A stretch of DNA of 64,000 nucleotides. It comes from Cunninghamia lanceolata. Taxonomy: Eukaryota; Streptophyta; Pinopsida; Cupressales; Cupressaceae. The stretch lies in NCBI GenBank assembly GCA_027924645.1, contig BSBN01000213.1, positions 35,900,501-35,964,500 on the forward strand. The letters run 5' to 3'. The notes beneath the pieces were generated by a model, which was not told where the DNA came from, did no database searches, and saw only the letters and a program-made list of their open reading frames with translations. Of the stretch, positions 36,401 to 49,450 are shown piece after piece (positions within the stretch are counted from its first letter, which is position 1; every line of letters begins with the position of its first letter). A program made the translations under genes and the position numbers.

Positions 36401-39400
36401 CTATAGTGGAAGGACAATTAGTGTCCAAACATTGTTTTGTTTGTGGTTGAAATTAATTAGAAATTGCAATATGATGATGATTTAGAAAGCATTAAATTTA
36501 TTCAATTGTCTTAAAGTATGAACATGGTAGGGGTAAGTGAGATTGATATGTGCCTTATTATGTTTTTTAATGTGTTAAAGTATGTGGAAATTTAACTATG
36601 TGTTTTGGCATGTGAACACCAGTAAATTTGTGATTGTATCCCAAGTTGAGATACAAGGTATCCAACTTGGGAGAAGGGTTTTGTGGATGTCATGGGTGAT
36701 CCATGTATATACACCCTTTATGGTAATCATGTGTAAGTAAACAACTATGTTTTGGTCTTGTTGAACATGGAAATGTTAAGAATTGAGTATTGTTGTGTGC
36801 CTTTTGAAGGGAAATGTGTGCCACTCTCCATGCTCTTGTGTTTTTGTAATATTTTGGTGTCAGCCCTAGTTTTAGCCCTTCCACTAGATGAGAGAACTCT
36901 AGTGTAATTAGGGGTCAAGAGAGAAGAGACCTCCATTGGAAGGTTTTAATTCTCCATGGATGTTTGTCTTTGATTGACTCCCCCACACATTAGAACCACA
37001 CTCATTGGTTCATAGTGCAAACCTACTCCTTGATATTTGTGTTCCATGGGTTGAGGATGGACCCTAATGTGCCTTGAGCCTATTTTCATTTCTAGTTACA
37101 AACACATGGTATTTAAGTTGGTATGAGCATAGAGATAGTGACTAGATTTGGGTACTTGATGTCATCATGGTTTACTAGTAATTGAAAACCACCATCAATT
37201 ATGGACCACTAGCACTACTTTTAGATATAGACATTGTTATATGGTTGTGGTTGCATGAATCTAAGATTAGATTGTGATCAATTTGGGTTGGAGACTTTCA
37301 GTGTTGGCACAAGGTGTTTTATCATGATAGTTGATGAAATTCTAGCCATGACTAGAGTTAGTGTGGCATGGTGATTATATTGGTAGCCTAATAGTGTGGG
37401 TAGGATGACAAGATGCATATAATGAAACACTAGTAGTTTTGGAACTTTGTTACAGTGATGACTTGAGATCAATGTATAACCTTTCTCATGTGATACTTTA
37501 GACATTTGACACATGGCAATTATTCCAAAGCATGTTCTAGGTTGTGTGGGGCATGTGGTTGTCTAATATGATACTACTTTCTATGATATTCATGTGGTTT
37601 GAGACAACAATGCTATGGTATTTATGATCTTTATGTGGTTTGAGACGACCATGATATTGTATGCTATTATCTTCATATGGTTTGAGACTACCATTCCCCT
37701 CCACTTATGTCGCCTTAGTGAAAATTGTGTGGTGTTCATGATGTGCAAACTCTTGTGATCATGTTGGATTATTATTTATTTATTTATTGGTGATTTTTGT
37801 AAGAACTAATCTAATAAATTCATTTTAAATAATAATTAAAAGATAATTACTCTTAATTTACAAATAATTATACACTTAAATAACAATATGTCACCATCAT
37901 TCAAGAAAAAGATTATCCAAAACTTAGAGAGTCAATAGTAGACTACATTTTTTAAAATGTTTACAAATGATTCATAAACAATACAACTAAGGATAGTATT
38001 CTTAACAACCAACAGGTTTGAAAGTTTACAATTACAAAAGTGTTAATCAAATCTAACATAGGTTGTACATTTGATGTCATAATCCTCATTCATTAGAGGA
38101 GAGAGGGCATCGCCAGGGCACTTTCTGCCCAACTCACAAAGCATGAAGCTTCCCCATTCTAGAGAAATTTTGACCCTTCAACAAAGGAATTAGAGATTTG
38201 AAGTTGGCTTAAGAGAGAGAATATCTGTAGCATGTTCCACTAACATTCTAACATTCCTACTAATACAAATATACTTAGGAATCATGATGTGGAAGAGAAT
38301 AACAAAATTAAATAAATATTTCACTTATATTAAATTTCAAAGGCTTGGCTAAGCACTTACATGTAGTACTATACTGACATGTTAAACTATAAGCTAATTA
38401 TATCACTTACTATTCCTTGGCATTCCATATTCAACATCATCTCTAGTAAAACCATATCCTAGTCTATGACAAAGGTAACTTTCAATTAACCAATTTATGG
38501 TATTTAATGTAATCTTTAAGAAATTTTATGTCCTTTCTGACTATTAACTCTAATTCATAATGCAATTATTCTACAAAGAAAGTTTTTTTTTAAACATATC
38601 TATTTTCATGGTTAAGTTAATCATAAGAAATTAATGATATGTTGCAACATTTGATAATAATATTTGACATGATAATTTTTTCATGCAATTGGTATAAATA
38701 ATGAGCCATTGTCGTATCACTTTGGAACATTCTAAACTCACTTCTCAACATCTACATAAGTAAAACATCAAGTATTCCTTCCCTAATAAAGAATTTTTGC
38801 CCTCATGCCCATTCTAGGAAATGTTACTCTGATATCTATTCAAGTGACAATATAGCAAGTTCATATAATACCCATTTAGGTGTCCTAGATGTTAATGATA
38901 GTGCTATGAAAATTTACATATATTAGCCACTATGAATTATGTGCTAAATTTGGACAAAGTATACATTTAATTTGCATTAACACTTATATTTCCAGCATAC
39001 TAGAAAATGATTTGATTAAGAATGAGTACATTTGTAGAGATTCTATCACATGTGTTGCTACAATTAAAATACATGGAATTTAGGATTCAGAGGTTAAGAG
39101 ACCTAAGTAGTTAGATTTATTTTTTTATAAGTATTTCTCCTTCCTTCACTAGTGGTTCCAAGATTTGTATTAATAGTGAGAAGCATAGTCAAAGTAAATG
39201 AACTATTAGCATAATACCTTTTCAAATGTCTTCTCATGGAATGAAATTATTGTAGGATATAAACAAAATGGATAAGTCTTTAAAAACTAACAAGCAAAGT
39301 ATGAAGTGAAAGCACTAACAAGGCAAGTGAATAGTTCACTTTATGTCTTTATGAAATGTGGCCTCATAGGGAGTCACAGTTACATGGTGCACATGAGATT

Positions 39401-41300
39401 TGTTAAAGTCTTAGATGCTTTCAAGAAATGTAAATGGCAATATTTAATGGTTGACTTCAACCTTTTCCAGTATTCACATGGTCAAGACTACACAAAATAA
39501 TCTTAAAAAAAGTGGTCTCATAGAATGCAATGCTAGAAAAGAAATATGGTCTCATGGAATACATAATTCAAAATAGAAAAGTCGATTACATTTCAAGAAA
39601 TCACAAAGAAATATATGCTTGGAATTCATAATTCAAAGCATATAAGAAAATAAACTCTTACCTCCTAGACTGCACGAAAGTTAAGAGGAGTTGATTTTTT
39701 TTGTTTCACCTTCAAAATAACTTCCAAATCCAACTGTTGTGACCTTTTCTATACATTTGGACTTCATTAACCTTCAAAGAGTTGTGTATGGTTTTTTCCT
39801 AACATGCTATTTCCCAAAAATATTCCTAAAAGTAATTTTTAAAAAAACTGACATGCAAGAATAAAAGTGTTTTCCATGGTTTTCTTTTAAGTGGTTTTCT
39901 AATAATTGTCATGGAATAACCTCACCCTCAAATAGTTGTTCCTAACATGTACAATCCCGTCTCTTCACACCATTATCCTTTCCCTAAGAATTAACATGCA
40001 ATGATGATCCTCGATAACTAACTCCTTTCTCATAACCTATCGACAACTCTTCCACCTACCTATTTTCTAGGTGTATTCTAGGAATCTTTTAGGTTTATCC
40101 ATGTTTCAAAATTTAATTCATTTATCTAGATTTCAATTGGAATTTATTTTAATTTTTTTAAAAATATGAAAATATAATATGAGATTTATATATAATATTA
40201 TAAGTATTTCATCTTTAATACATGTTTATACTATTTAAATACATACTTTTATATCACATATTAAAATTTAAAGACGACGTTATTTTAAATTTAATCCTAT
40301 TTAGAAATATTATACAATATTAAAATATATAACAAATAGGTTCATCATTGTTAATAATTATATTTATTATATAATTGTTTCATATATAGAGTATGAAGCT
40401 TATAAATAACTTAGATGAACATTTAAAAAAATGATTTCATACAACATGATACTCACTCAAGATGTATAATAACTACATGATCTATGTGCATGTGTGTAGG
40501 TTGTCTCTCTATCAATCCACTTACAAAACCACTAATGCCTTCTCCCTAGTAATACCCTCTCTCCCTATGACCATGAGAGTGTCGATTTCATCCTGTCACA
40601 CTCAAGATCATCAATAGAACAAGAGGTCATTAGTCATTATCCAAAACCAAATGGCTAAATCAACAACGAAACATTTAATCAAAATAAATAGAAAACATAT
40701 CATTTTCATGCATTTGCAATAATTCTTAAACATTACAAACTTTACTTGAAATCAAAATATTAACAAGTCAATCATGTTCAACACAACAACATTTAATTCA
40801 TCCTAAAAGTAATGACACACATACACACAACATCATCAAGTAAATACACACAAGTGTCATTTTAGCAAGGCACACAAACTAGGATGTGACATTGTTTTTA
40901 AACAAGAAGCCAATAGTGTTGAATTTTATGTCTAGGGGTTGCTTAGCTATTTGCACTTGCGATGGTCCTTTTACAGGTCAAGGACTTGCTTAATTGTATT
41001 TTTTGACGTTGCAATGGTTGTTACTTTTTCTCCTCATTTTCTTTTATGAATTTCTATTTGTGGATTTAACTTGTCCTTTTACCTTATTAAATTTTTTGTT
41101 TTTGTTTGAGGCTTTCTTAATGTTTGTGACTGCAAGTGTGTGTGGAGTAATGTGACATGTGTAAAATTCCATATCTAGGAGGGGTCCTTCATAGATTGTA
41201 TACGAGATTAGATGTCTTAGTGAATTATATTGTAAGGATAGGGGCTGCAAATGGGACTGGAATCCAGGATAGTCATAATCCATTCCCTACTGCAACCAAC
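33446..41300. other. Unassigned decayed intergenic DNA
   Basis: No coding frame longer than about 95 codons occurs, and none resembles a known family. Composition is AT-rich with short A/T runs (for example 40140-40440). The only hint of structure is a primer-site-like trace at 37118. It probably consists of very old retroelement remnants. Confidence 0.5.
37118..37134 (+). promoter_or_regulatory. Possible degenerate retroelement primer binding site
   Basis: TTGGTATGAGCATAGAG differs from the common chromovirus TTGGTATCAGAGCATAG by small changes. The upstream LTR could not be delimited, and no gag was recognised downstream. Confidence 0.3.
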
Positions 41301-42843
41301 AACCAAACAACATCTGTAGGAGGGAGGAATTCCTCCTACCCCCCTTGCAAATGGTAGAGATGGACTTAGGATCCTTCCCTGATCCTGACCTTACCACCAG
41401 CCCGCCTAAAGAAACTATAGGGAGATGGGAATAAGAGTTCGACGAGCCCGTATTGAATGAGGGATCGAGGCAAACCTTGGAAGGAAAGGACACAAACAGG
41501 GGGGAGTGGACCTCATTTACCAACCACCTTTTAGGTAACCAACCAACCACCTAGTTGGTTAGGGGTCTTGGTATACCCAACAATGTCTTGGTCATGAATC
41601 AAATTTTGATATGGGTAGTCCATGTCACTGGTGATGGATAAGGATCTCATTCTCTAACAGACAGTCTCAAGACTTGAACTATTCATCCCGCTCACGAAGG
41701 TCTGGATCTTGAACTAGTTATGGTCCCAAACTACTTTTGCTACTGGATACGCTACTCATTCTACTAGTGCTGCTAATTCTAAATCAACTGCTAGAACTAA
41801 AACTCATGAATCAACTACCTCTATTACTCACTCTGGATCCAGAGGTTCTAGAACTGGATAACGATTTCGATTATCAGACTCTTCACAATAATAGGAATAA
41901 TGGCCCCTACCATCCTCCCACCCAGGTGGGGGTGTGTCTGGTGTGTACTTTCCTATTGGAGATTAACCCCTTAAACAAACAAGAGAAAGGTATTAGGAAA
42001 TGTATGGAGGGGTTCTAAGGGAGGGCCCTGAGACTATCTTTCCTATTGATTACATGTCTCAATGGTACTTGTGATATTGATTTCTTTGGAAATAATATTA
42101 TATGGTTCTATGACTACTTAATTGTTGGCTCAGTGGTTCTACAGTTACATGGTTATTTATTTACTAGATCTATGGCTTTATGGTCCTATGTTACTTAGTG
42201 GTATTTTAGCACTTGTCATTCTTGTACAACCTATTTTGTGAGCCTCGTGATGTAAGTCATGTGAAGTCATTTGTGATGTATGCAGTTGATACATGTGAAT
42301 GTGGTGTGAATTGTCTTAATGAACTAAGTGTTAAAAGAATAGTAGCTATTGTATAGAGGAATTAAATGTTTGTATTGGTTACAATATAATATAATGTCAT
42401 GATGGGTTGATGAGTTAGATAGTTCTTTATTGATACACTTATTTAATTTTGAAATATTCATGATGGCTATTATTGGTTGAAATCTTGTTAGATTTATAGG
42501 TAATAACAAAGTGGTTAATGTGGTTCTAGTATATGATGGTGTAACTTCACTCTGAATGGTATTATAACAATTTATGAACTATGTGGATAGTCCTAGTAAT
42601 CTTTTATTATGATTTGGATGTATGAAGTATTTTGTTGTATTATTATCATTTTCCTTGATGTATTGTTTCTCACTTTGTGGAGGAAATGCTTTCCTAGATG
42701 CTTGTTACCTTATCGACTAACCCATTTGTCAACCAAGTTAATGAGACTAGTTATCCTCAACACCTGCATGTGTGTGGGACCATGTTTGGATTTGTGTTTC
42801 CAAACCTCAAGGACTTCCAGGAGGAAGTCTAATATGAGGGGGA
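41300..42843 (+). pseudogene. Decayed 3' internal region of a gypsy element
   Basis: A short open stretch near 41349 reads VEMDLGSFPDPDLTTSPPK, of no known family, followed by dense stops. The last 35 bases (GACTTCCAGGAGGAAGTCTA, then a purine tract GAGGGGGA) closely match the pol end/PPT at 284-321 and sit directly before an LTR start. This marks it as the 3' end of a chromovirus-like element. No RT or integrase can be recognised. Confidence 0.45.
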
Positions 42844-43420
42844 TGTAAGGCCCAACCTTACTTGGGACTATAGTAGCACCTTTGTCCATCTTTGTGGACC
42901 ATAATATTCTAGCTAGTCAGCCTATTCAATAAAGTTTGTGACCTTGGTTTGGTTAATGTGTTGGTATCATTAGCCCCTCAATAAACCCTTTTGGATAACT
43001 CTCCCTCTAGACACCATGTTGTAAAAGTGTGTGCTAATGATAGGAATTGAGTGTTGTCTCTTGATTTATCTTTGTGGGAGACCACTAACTCTTGTAACAC
43101 TAATTATATTCCTTATACTATAATTTTGTTTCTATTTCTAATGTTTATGTATGAGATCTTCCAATTCTCTAACCTTAGCTTGTAAATTTTATACTAATTG
43201 CTTTACCCTGTCAGATTTTAAAATGGTGGATTTTTATTATATGTAAGCGAGAAACAAGGGTCCTGACCCTTTTGATCAATGGAAGGCAGTACTCATGAAA
43301 ACACACCCTTATGTTCCCTTTTTCCATTTCATGCACCACCTTATTTGATGATTGCACTATGAAAACTGTAAAACCTTGTTTAAATTATGTTAATTAAAGA
43401 TGAAATACTGAAGTTTTTGT
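42844..43420 (+). mobile_element. LTR start following a polypurine tract (right end unclear)
   Basis: TGTAAGGCCCAACC follows the purine tract. Its first bases resemble the LTR starts at 322 (TGTGAGGC) and 31535 (TGTTAGGCCCACC). The similarity then fades, so it is another subfamily or a truncated LTR. The right limit is set only by the next candidate LTR. Confidence 0.45.
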
Positions 43421-44679
43421 TGTGATAAAGGGACTCGTGTTTTGGATTTAAACTGACAAAACTATGTAGAAATGTTTTCTTTTTATCACAGGTGTCCATC
43501 TATCAGGCAAAGAAAGGTTTTTGAAGACTCCAAAGATGTTCCTAACTATGTCTGGAGCTGAGCAGAAGACACATTACAAAGAACTCCAACATTTTGTAGA
43601 ATGGTTTGAGGATCTCCGGAGCTAGATTATCAGGACAGTAAGGGTTGTTGATCATAAGACCTCCGGAGCTATGTCCTGATGAGCTATCTAGTGATCTTCA
43701 GAGCAGTTGTTGACTGCACAGAGTCTCCAAAGATGACAAAATCTTTGGGGTTGTTTCACTACTAGAATCTATGGAGCTATTCTAAAGCTCTAGAGTTCCT
43801 CATTTGAAGGCCAGAGTTTTTGAAGAAGACAACTGTAGTAGCTTGTGGGAGACAAAGGACACCTATCATTTGATTTTTGCATGAATTAGGGACTTCTAGT
43901 AGTATGTTGTTTTAAAGTTGATTCCTTTTTACCAGGGTCTCTATAGCCTATTTTATCAAAAGTCAAACTCTAGATTTAAGGACAACTCCAGTGTCACTTA
44001 AGTCTCTTTTAAGTTCTACATGGTTATATTTTGATATAGGTAGTTGCATGTTTAGTATTTGGAATAAAGATCTTTTGTATCTAAAGTAGAACTGGGAGTA
44101 AACTAATAAACTCCAGAGATATGATATCAACAACAATATGATATATATTGTATGGAGGCAATACGATATATAGTCTCATATATCTTATAGAAACATATAC
44201 TTTTATTTAAATATACTCTATTTTGGAAATACTAGATTGAAGGAAGGTGGTTCTTCTATTTGTGTGTTCTAACTTTTTGTTTAATATTCAATTCTGAAGG
44301 TGTGGAGCAAGGGCCCACTCCCACTGACAGAAGGAAGGCTAGTATTGGTTTATTGCTTTCTTACAAGACTGCAAATTCCTTAATTTATTTTTCCTTCTTT
44401 CATAGAAATAAATTAGATTCTTGTTAATTTTGTTTTAGTGCCTTTTTCTAGTTTTCATAATTAGATAAATCATTTCATCATTGTATTGTTCCAATCCTAG
44501 ATTAGATTTCTTTCACCGCAATTAGTTAAAAACATGAATTTGATTGAATAAGTAGGTTTCATTTTAATAGATAGTTTAAGGACTGTTAATTGTTATTTTC
44601 TATTGTAGACTGCCATGGACACAACCCTGGATTTGACAAATAAACATGATTAAATTCCAAGGTACAATGACCCTTGTCA
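43421..44679 (+). mobile_element. Candidate 5' LTR of the Athila-like element
   Basis: The right end ...GACCCTTGTCA is set by the primer-site-like motif that follows. TGTGATAAAGGG at 43421 is a possible left end because it mirrors that terminus (TGATAAAGGG versus the complement TGACAAGGG). No second copy is visible to prove it. Confidence 0.35.
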
Positions 44680-44703
44680 TTTTTGGTGTTGTTTCCAGGG
44701 AGA
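44680..44703 (+). promoter_or_regulatory. Athila-type primer-site motif
   Basis: TTTTTGGTGTTGTTTCCAGG matches, with a few C-to-T-like changes, the TTTTTGGCGCCGTTGCCGGG motif found just after the 5' LTR in plant Athila elements. Confidence 0.6.
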
Positions 44704-44760
44704 TTTTGTGTTAATAGTAACTCTAGTTAGCAGTCCCAGTTAGGGTTAGAACAATTCTAC

Positions 44761-46616
44761 ATGGTTAGACCTAGAGACCCAAGAGGTAGATATATCAAAC
44801 AAACATCCCAACCACATCTTATAGGTTAAAGCAGTGGGGTAGGTCAAAATCCTATTGAGGAGGAAGATCATTTGATGCCCACCTTGGAAATCACACAACA
44901 ACCATTTATTCCCACAAGCCCTCAATACCTTAAACTCTTAGAATACATCCAAGAATTGCAGGAGAGACACCAAACAACTATGCTAAGAGGATCCACCTTC
45001 CAAGAGACTCAGTCTAAATATTGGGAAGAAGTAATACCACAAGAAGATCCATTAACCATGGGGGACAATCATGACCAGCCAGATCCTTTGCAAGACAATA
45101 CAAGGACTTGCTCATATCCCATAGTCCTGAATCTAGAGGTAAATGCACCTATGAAAAACATCTCCCTCTCAAATCTTCCAAAATTCATGTGAATCCCTTC
45201 TGAGGATCTAGATCAGTTCCTCTTTCAATTCAAGTTTTATGCCAAACATATGACTATGGATCAGGCAACCAAAAGATAAAACCCTTCCCATCTACACTGA
45301 AGGATTCTGCCATGAGATGGTTCAAAGGCTTGGCCCCTAATTCTATACACCCATGGGAGAAAATGGAAACAAAGTTCCTGGATAAATACTAGGACTATTG
45401 TAGAATTAGTGATAGAATAGAAGAGTTGTTTAGAACTGAGCAGAAAGAAGAGGAGAGCTTAGAAGACTACTTGGATAAGTTTAATTTTTCCCTTAGAAGG
45501 TAGGGTAACCCTACAGAAAATAATCTAGACAATACCTTATTCACAAGAGGGTTAGATAAGGAATCAAAGAAAGCACTAGATCTAATGGGAAGGGGGAATA
45601 TAAACAAGTTGGATATGCCCCCAATTAAGGAAATTTGTAGAGACTATTCAAGGACACAAGATGGAGTAAGAGCACCAAGGTCTCTCAAAGGGAAATATGA
45701 TATAGGGCAATTGATGGAAGAGTTTGCAAACCTAAAAACAGACATTCTAGTTCAACTAAATACGACTTTAGATGGGATTCAGGCAAAAAATAGAACCAGT
45801 GAACCACTGTCAATTTACTGCCCTAGGTGCAGAAATAAACACCTTTTGAGAGAATGCCCCTTGGACAAATATGAGATCTTCCAGATCTGTGATAAATATC
45901 ATCCTACTAGCCACTGTGATCAACTCCCATCTTTGAAGAGGCTAACTAAAAAGAATGTTCAAATAGCAGAGGAGTTGAAGTATGTAGGATAGAAACAAAT
46001 TGGTCATTTTACTTACAACCAATATCCAAATCAAGCTTCTTATAAAGGCCCTTCAAATTGGGGGAATAACCAAAGGATTTCATCATGGCATGGACCTCAA
46101 AATGCTCCTCTATGGGGAGCACAAGACTGGCCAAACCAACAGTTGTAAAACAAGTAATGGCCAAATCAACCTTGGGCCAACCAACATTGGCCACAATAAT
46201 TTCCATGTCAATTTGGACCACAGAATATGCAGCCAGAGTGGGGTTCTCAGCAAAACTATAACTAGTAATTCCAAGGCCAACCAAGATGCTTCCCAAACCA
46301 ACAACAAGCACTTCTAACTGGGCCAATAAACACACAAGGACAACCTCAAAATGAACCAGTTAGTCGGCCACCCCTACCAACTCAACCTATAGAAAACCCA
46401 TCCAATAAACAAGGAGCAATTGTATATATGACTAAGCAAGAAAATATGGTTGGCATAAATTCTATTCATTTGACTAACCTCCAGCTACATTCTAGGAAAT
46501 CTCTCCCAAGACCATCTCCCCCACTTATTGTTGAAATCACAGATGAATTGGAACTTGAAAATCCATCCCATCAACCTTATGAGGAGATTACAATTGAAAA
46601 AGTGCCACAAGAATAG
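44761..46616 (+). pseudogene. Athila-like gag
   Basis: It begins with ATG at 44761 (MVRPRDPRGRYI), 80 bp after the primer-site motif. The Gag core lies around 45120-45600 through frameshifts and stops. A cysteine-rich segment at 45820-45940 (CPRCRNKHLLREC, then CDKYHPTSHC) has the paired Cys/His layout usual at the end of Athila Gag. The tail (46000-46616) is Asn/Gln/Pro-rich. The protein would form the particle. It has many lesions and is clearly non-functional. Confidence 0.65.
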
Positions 46617-46899
46617 TCGTCAAGTCACTTTGGAGTCCCTCCTAAAAGAACATCTTTGGAGCTACTTCAAAACTACAATTTGGAGCTTCTCCAAAGACTA
46701 AAAAACAGGCACCATACCCAAAATGACTCAAAAAACATGCTTCCCAAAAAATAGTTCCACAAAAATAGGTCCAACCCACCATTGAATTTGAACTACTTCA
46801 AGAATTTAGACAGCTAAACGTTGAGATTCCACTCCTTCAGGCAATTAGATATGTTCTTGAACTAAACTAATTTATCAAATAGAATTGTGTCAAAACTCA

Positions 46900-47810
46900 G
46901 GACAGGAGGAAAAATTTTCCCACCACTATTCAAGTAGAGGGGAAAGTGGTGGATCTACTAGTGGGAGAGACACTCCTTCCAAAGTATGGGGATCTTAGAA
47001 ATCTTGTCATCACAGTCCACATCTCGGAAGTAGAAATATCCAACATCCTAGTTGACTTAGGAGCATCAATAAATGTCATGGCAATTCACAGTTTGGATAA
47101 GTTGGCTCTTACAGGCATTTAGGCCACTTCCACAATTTTATAATTGGCTAACCAATCAATAGAAATTCCAAAGGGGGTGTTGACTGATGTTCTAGTTATT
47201 ATGGAATCATGGGAATTCCTAGTTGATTTCTTGATCTTAGAGCCAAGAAACCAAAGGAATGCTTATCCTCTGATTTTAGATAGACCATGGTTGGCTACTA
47301 CAGTAGCATCCATTGACTGTAGAACTAGGGATATGGTCATATCTAATGGCATATACATGAAAAAAATCTTTTTGTATCCCCCAGCTAAGCCATCCATACA
47401 TTATTTAGGTAAAGTATGGATAGATGAGCCCAATAACATAGAAAACAGTGCTTCCCTAGCTATGGTCACCATTACAGAACACTTAGGGGAATTATAAGAG
47501 ATAAATTATGACACCCTTGAAGACACAACTCACATCCTCATTGAAAAAGATACAATGGACTTAGCTCAAGATTCAAGGAAAGAACTTCTTATTGCAGCCC
47601 ATTGTACCCTTGCCAATGTCATCCCTTGTGGAAAAACTTTCTACAGAGACCTAGCCACTTTCCATCTACGTCTCCCACATTCTTGTCCTCTTAACACCAT
47701 GAGTCCAGAATATGGGGTAGGAACATCCATGGAACAAATCACAAAGCAAATCATGGTCTTACCTAAAAAAACACTTAACATCAATACTCAATTGACAACA
47801 TAATAGGAGG
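46900..47810 (+). pseudogene. Athila-like aspartic protease
   Basis: It reads PKYGDLRNLVITVHI, then VDLGASINVMAIHSLDKL near 47050-47105; the Asp-Leu-Gly-Ala-Ser active-site form is typical of Athila elements. After a stop the frame at 47144-47497 continues with LIMES-like and RPWLATTVASIDCR motifs (the protease flap and RPWL region). The part to 47810 links to RT. At least three stops are present. The enzyme would cut the Gag-Pol polyprotein. Confidence 0.65.
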
Positions 47811-49060
47811 AAGCACTTCTTGATCTTCTTATATCCCATTCATAAGCTTTTGCTTCGGAATATAAAGACATGAAGGGAATACCCCCTAAAATTTGCACCC
47901 ACTATATATATGTTAAGCCTATTAGACAGCCCCAAAGAAGATTAAACTTGGCACTTAAAGAAATTATAAAAACTGAGATAGAAAAACTTTTGCGAGCTGG
48001 ATTCATCTACCCTATCTCAGATAGCCAGTAGGTGTCCCCATTGGTTATGGTACCTAAAAATAATGGGAAATGGAGAGTATGTATTGATTACAAGGAGCTA
48101 AACAAGGCCACAAAAAAGGACTATTTCCCCTTGTCATTCATTGACCAAGTACTAGACAACCTAGCAGGAAATAAATACTTCTCATTCCTAGATGGGTTTA
48201 CTGGATACAATCAGATCCAAGTGGCACCAGAAGACCAAGACAAGACCACCTTCATGTGCTCATGGGACACCTTTGCATACAGAGTCCTTCCATTTGGCCT
48301 ATGTAATGCTCCAACTACTTTTCAAATGGTTGTTTTAGTCATTTTTTTCTGAACTAGCTAATGAGTGCATGGAGGTTTACCTGGATGAGTTTATTGTTTA
48401 TGGGGATACCTTTGAAGAAGCCCTCTAAAATATAGAAAAAGTGTTGTAATGCTGTGAAAACAATCAATTGTCCTTAAGCCATGAGAAATGTTTTATGATG
48501 GTGGAACAAGGTATTGTCCTAGGGTATCATATATCAGCAAAAGGAATCAAGGTAGATCAAAACAAGGTAGAAGTGATTAAACAATTTCCTCCACCTAAGA
48601 ACCAAACTGATGTTAGGAGTTTCTTGGGTCATGCAGGATACTATAGGAGGTTCATAGAAAATTTTAGCAAGATAGTTGCCTCAATGTTCACCCTGCTAAC
48701 CAAAGATACTAAATTTCATTGGACAAAAGATTGTCAAACAACATTTGAGACCATCAAAGAAAAACTCACAGTCACACCTGTTTTAAGAGGACCTAATTGG
48801 AATCTTTCATTCCACATTCAGACAGATGCATCAAATGAATCAATAGGAGCAATCTTAGGACAAAAAGAATAAGGGGAAGGTATGTATGCAATTTTATATA
48901 TAAGTAAAAACCTTACCTGTGCTGAGAAAAAATACACAACAACTGAAAAAGAATTCCTGGTTGTCATCTATGTCATCTACAAATTTAGACATTACATCAC
49001 ATGATACAAATTTTGTGTGCACACTGATCATGCAGCCATTAAATATTTAATTAACAAACC
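47811..49060 (+). pseudogene. Athila-like reverse transcriptase and RNase H
   Basis: RT motifs are in order: KWRVCIDYKELNKATKKDYF, FSFLDGFTGYNQI, LPFGLCNAPTTFQ (48032-48352). After a frame break comes YLDEF near 48382, where the catalytic YxDD has become YLDE. The connection domain follows (ISAKGIKVDQNKVEVI, RSFLGHAGYYRRFI), then RNase H (IQTDASNESIGAILGQKE). RNase H continues through a stop at 48870 to TTEKEFLVVIYVI and FCVHTDHAA. The mutated active site plus stops make it inactive. It would have copied the element's RNA into DNA. Confidence 0.85.
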
Positions 49061-49450
49061 TGTAGTAGGTGCAAGAATTTTATATCAATATCGTAGATAA
49101 CCCAAGAAAGTTTAATTTCATTTCTGATTTTCTGTCAAGATTGCATACAGGTGAAGAAAACCAATCAGTGGAAGATAGGTTCCCAGATGAAAATATGTTT
49201 GTTGTTTCTTCTATCACACCTTGGTTTGCTGATATAGCCAACTTCTTGGCTATAGGCTTTTTTCCTTCCCACTTTACTTCCAAATAAGCAAAAGAGATTA
49301 GTAAAGGAAAGCTTACCTTATAAATGGTTTGTTGTCCAAATGTGACCCTGACTTTGTGTTGCACAAGTGTTTAAGGGCTAATGAATTTTTTAATGTGTTG
49401 AGAGCATGCCATGATGAGCCCACAAGAGGAAATTACTCCTCATAGATGAT
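49061..49450 (+). pseudogene. Athila-like integrase start (cut by Tat LTR)
   Basis: ISDFLSRLHTGEENQ and later LLSKCDPDFVLHKCL ... ACHDEPTRGNY correspond to the spacer and N-terminal zinc-binding segment of gypsy integrase. Homology stops at about 49445, where the Tat LTR begins, so the catalytic core is absent here. It may continue beyond the far end of the Tat element, outside the window. Confidence 0.65.

Noticed and set aside
42844..44679. One single 1.8-kb LTR shared by the upstream chromovirus remnant and the Athila-like element
   Set aside because: The PPT side is chromovirus-like while the primer-site motif side is Athila-like, so two different LTRs, one truncated, are more likely. 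The internal boundary remains weak.
46009..46335. Minus-strand hydrophobic frames in the Athila gag tail
   Set aside because: Antisense of an Asn/Gln/Thr-rich repeat-like tail (CAA/ACC codons); no membrane-protein family recognised.
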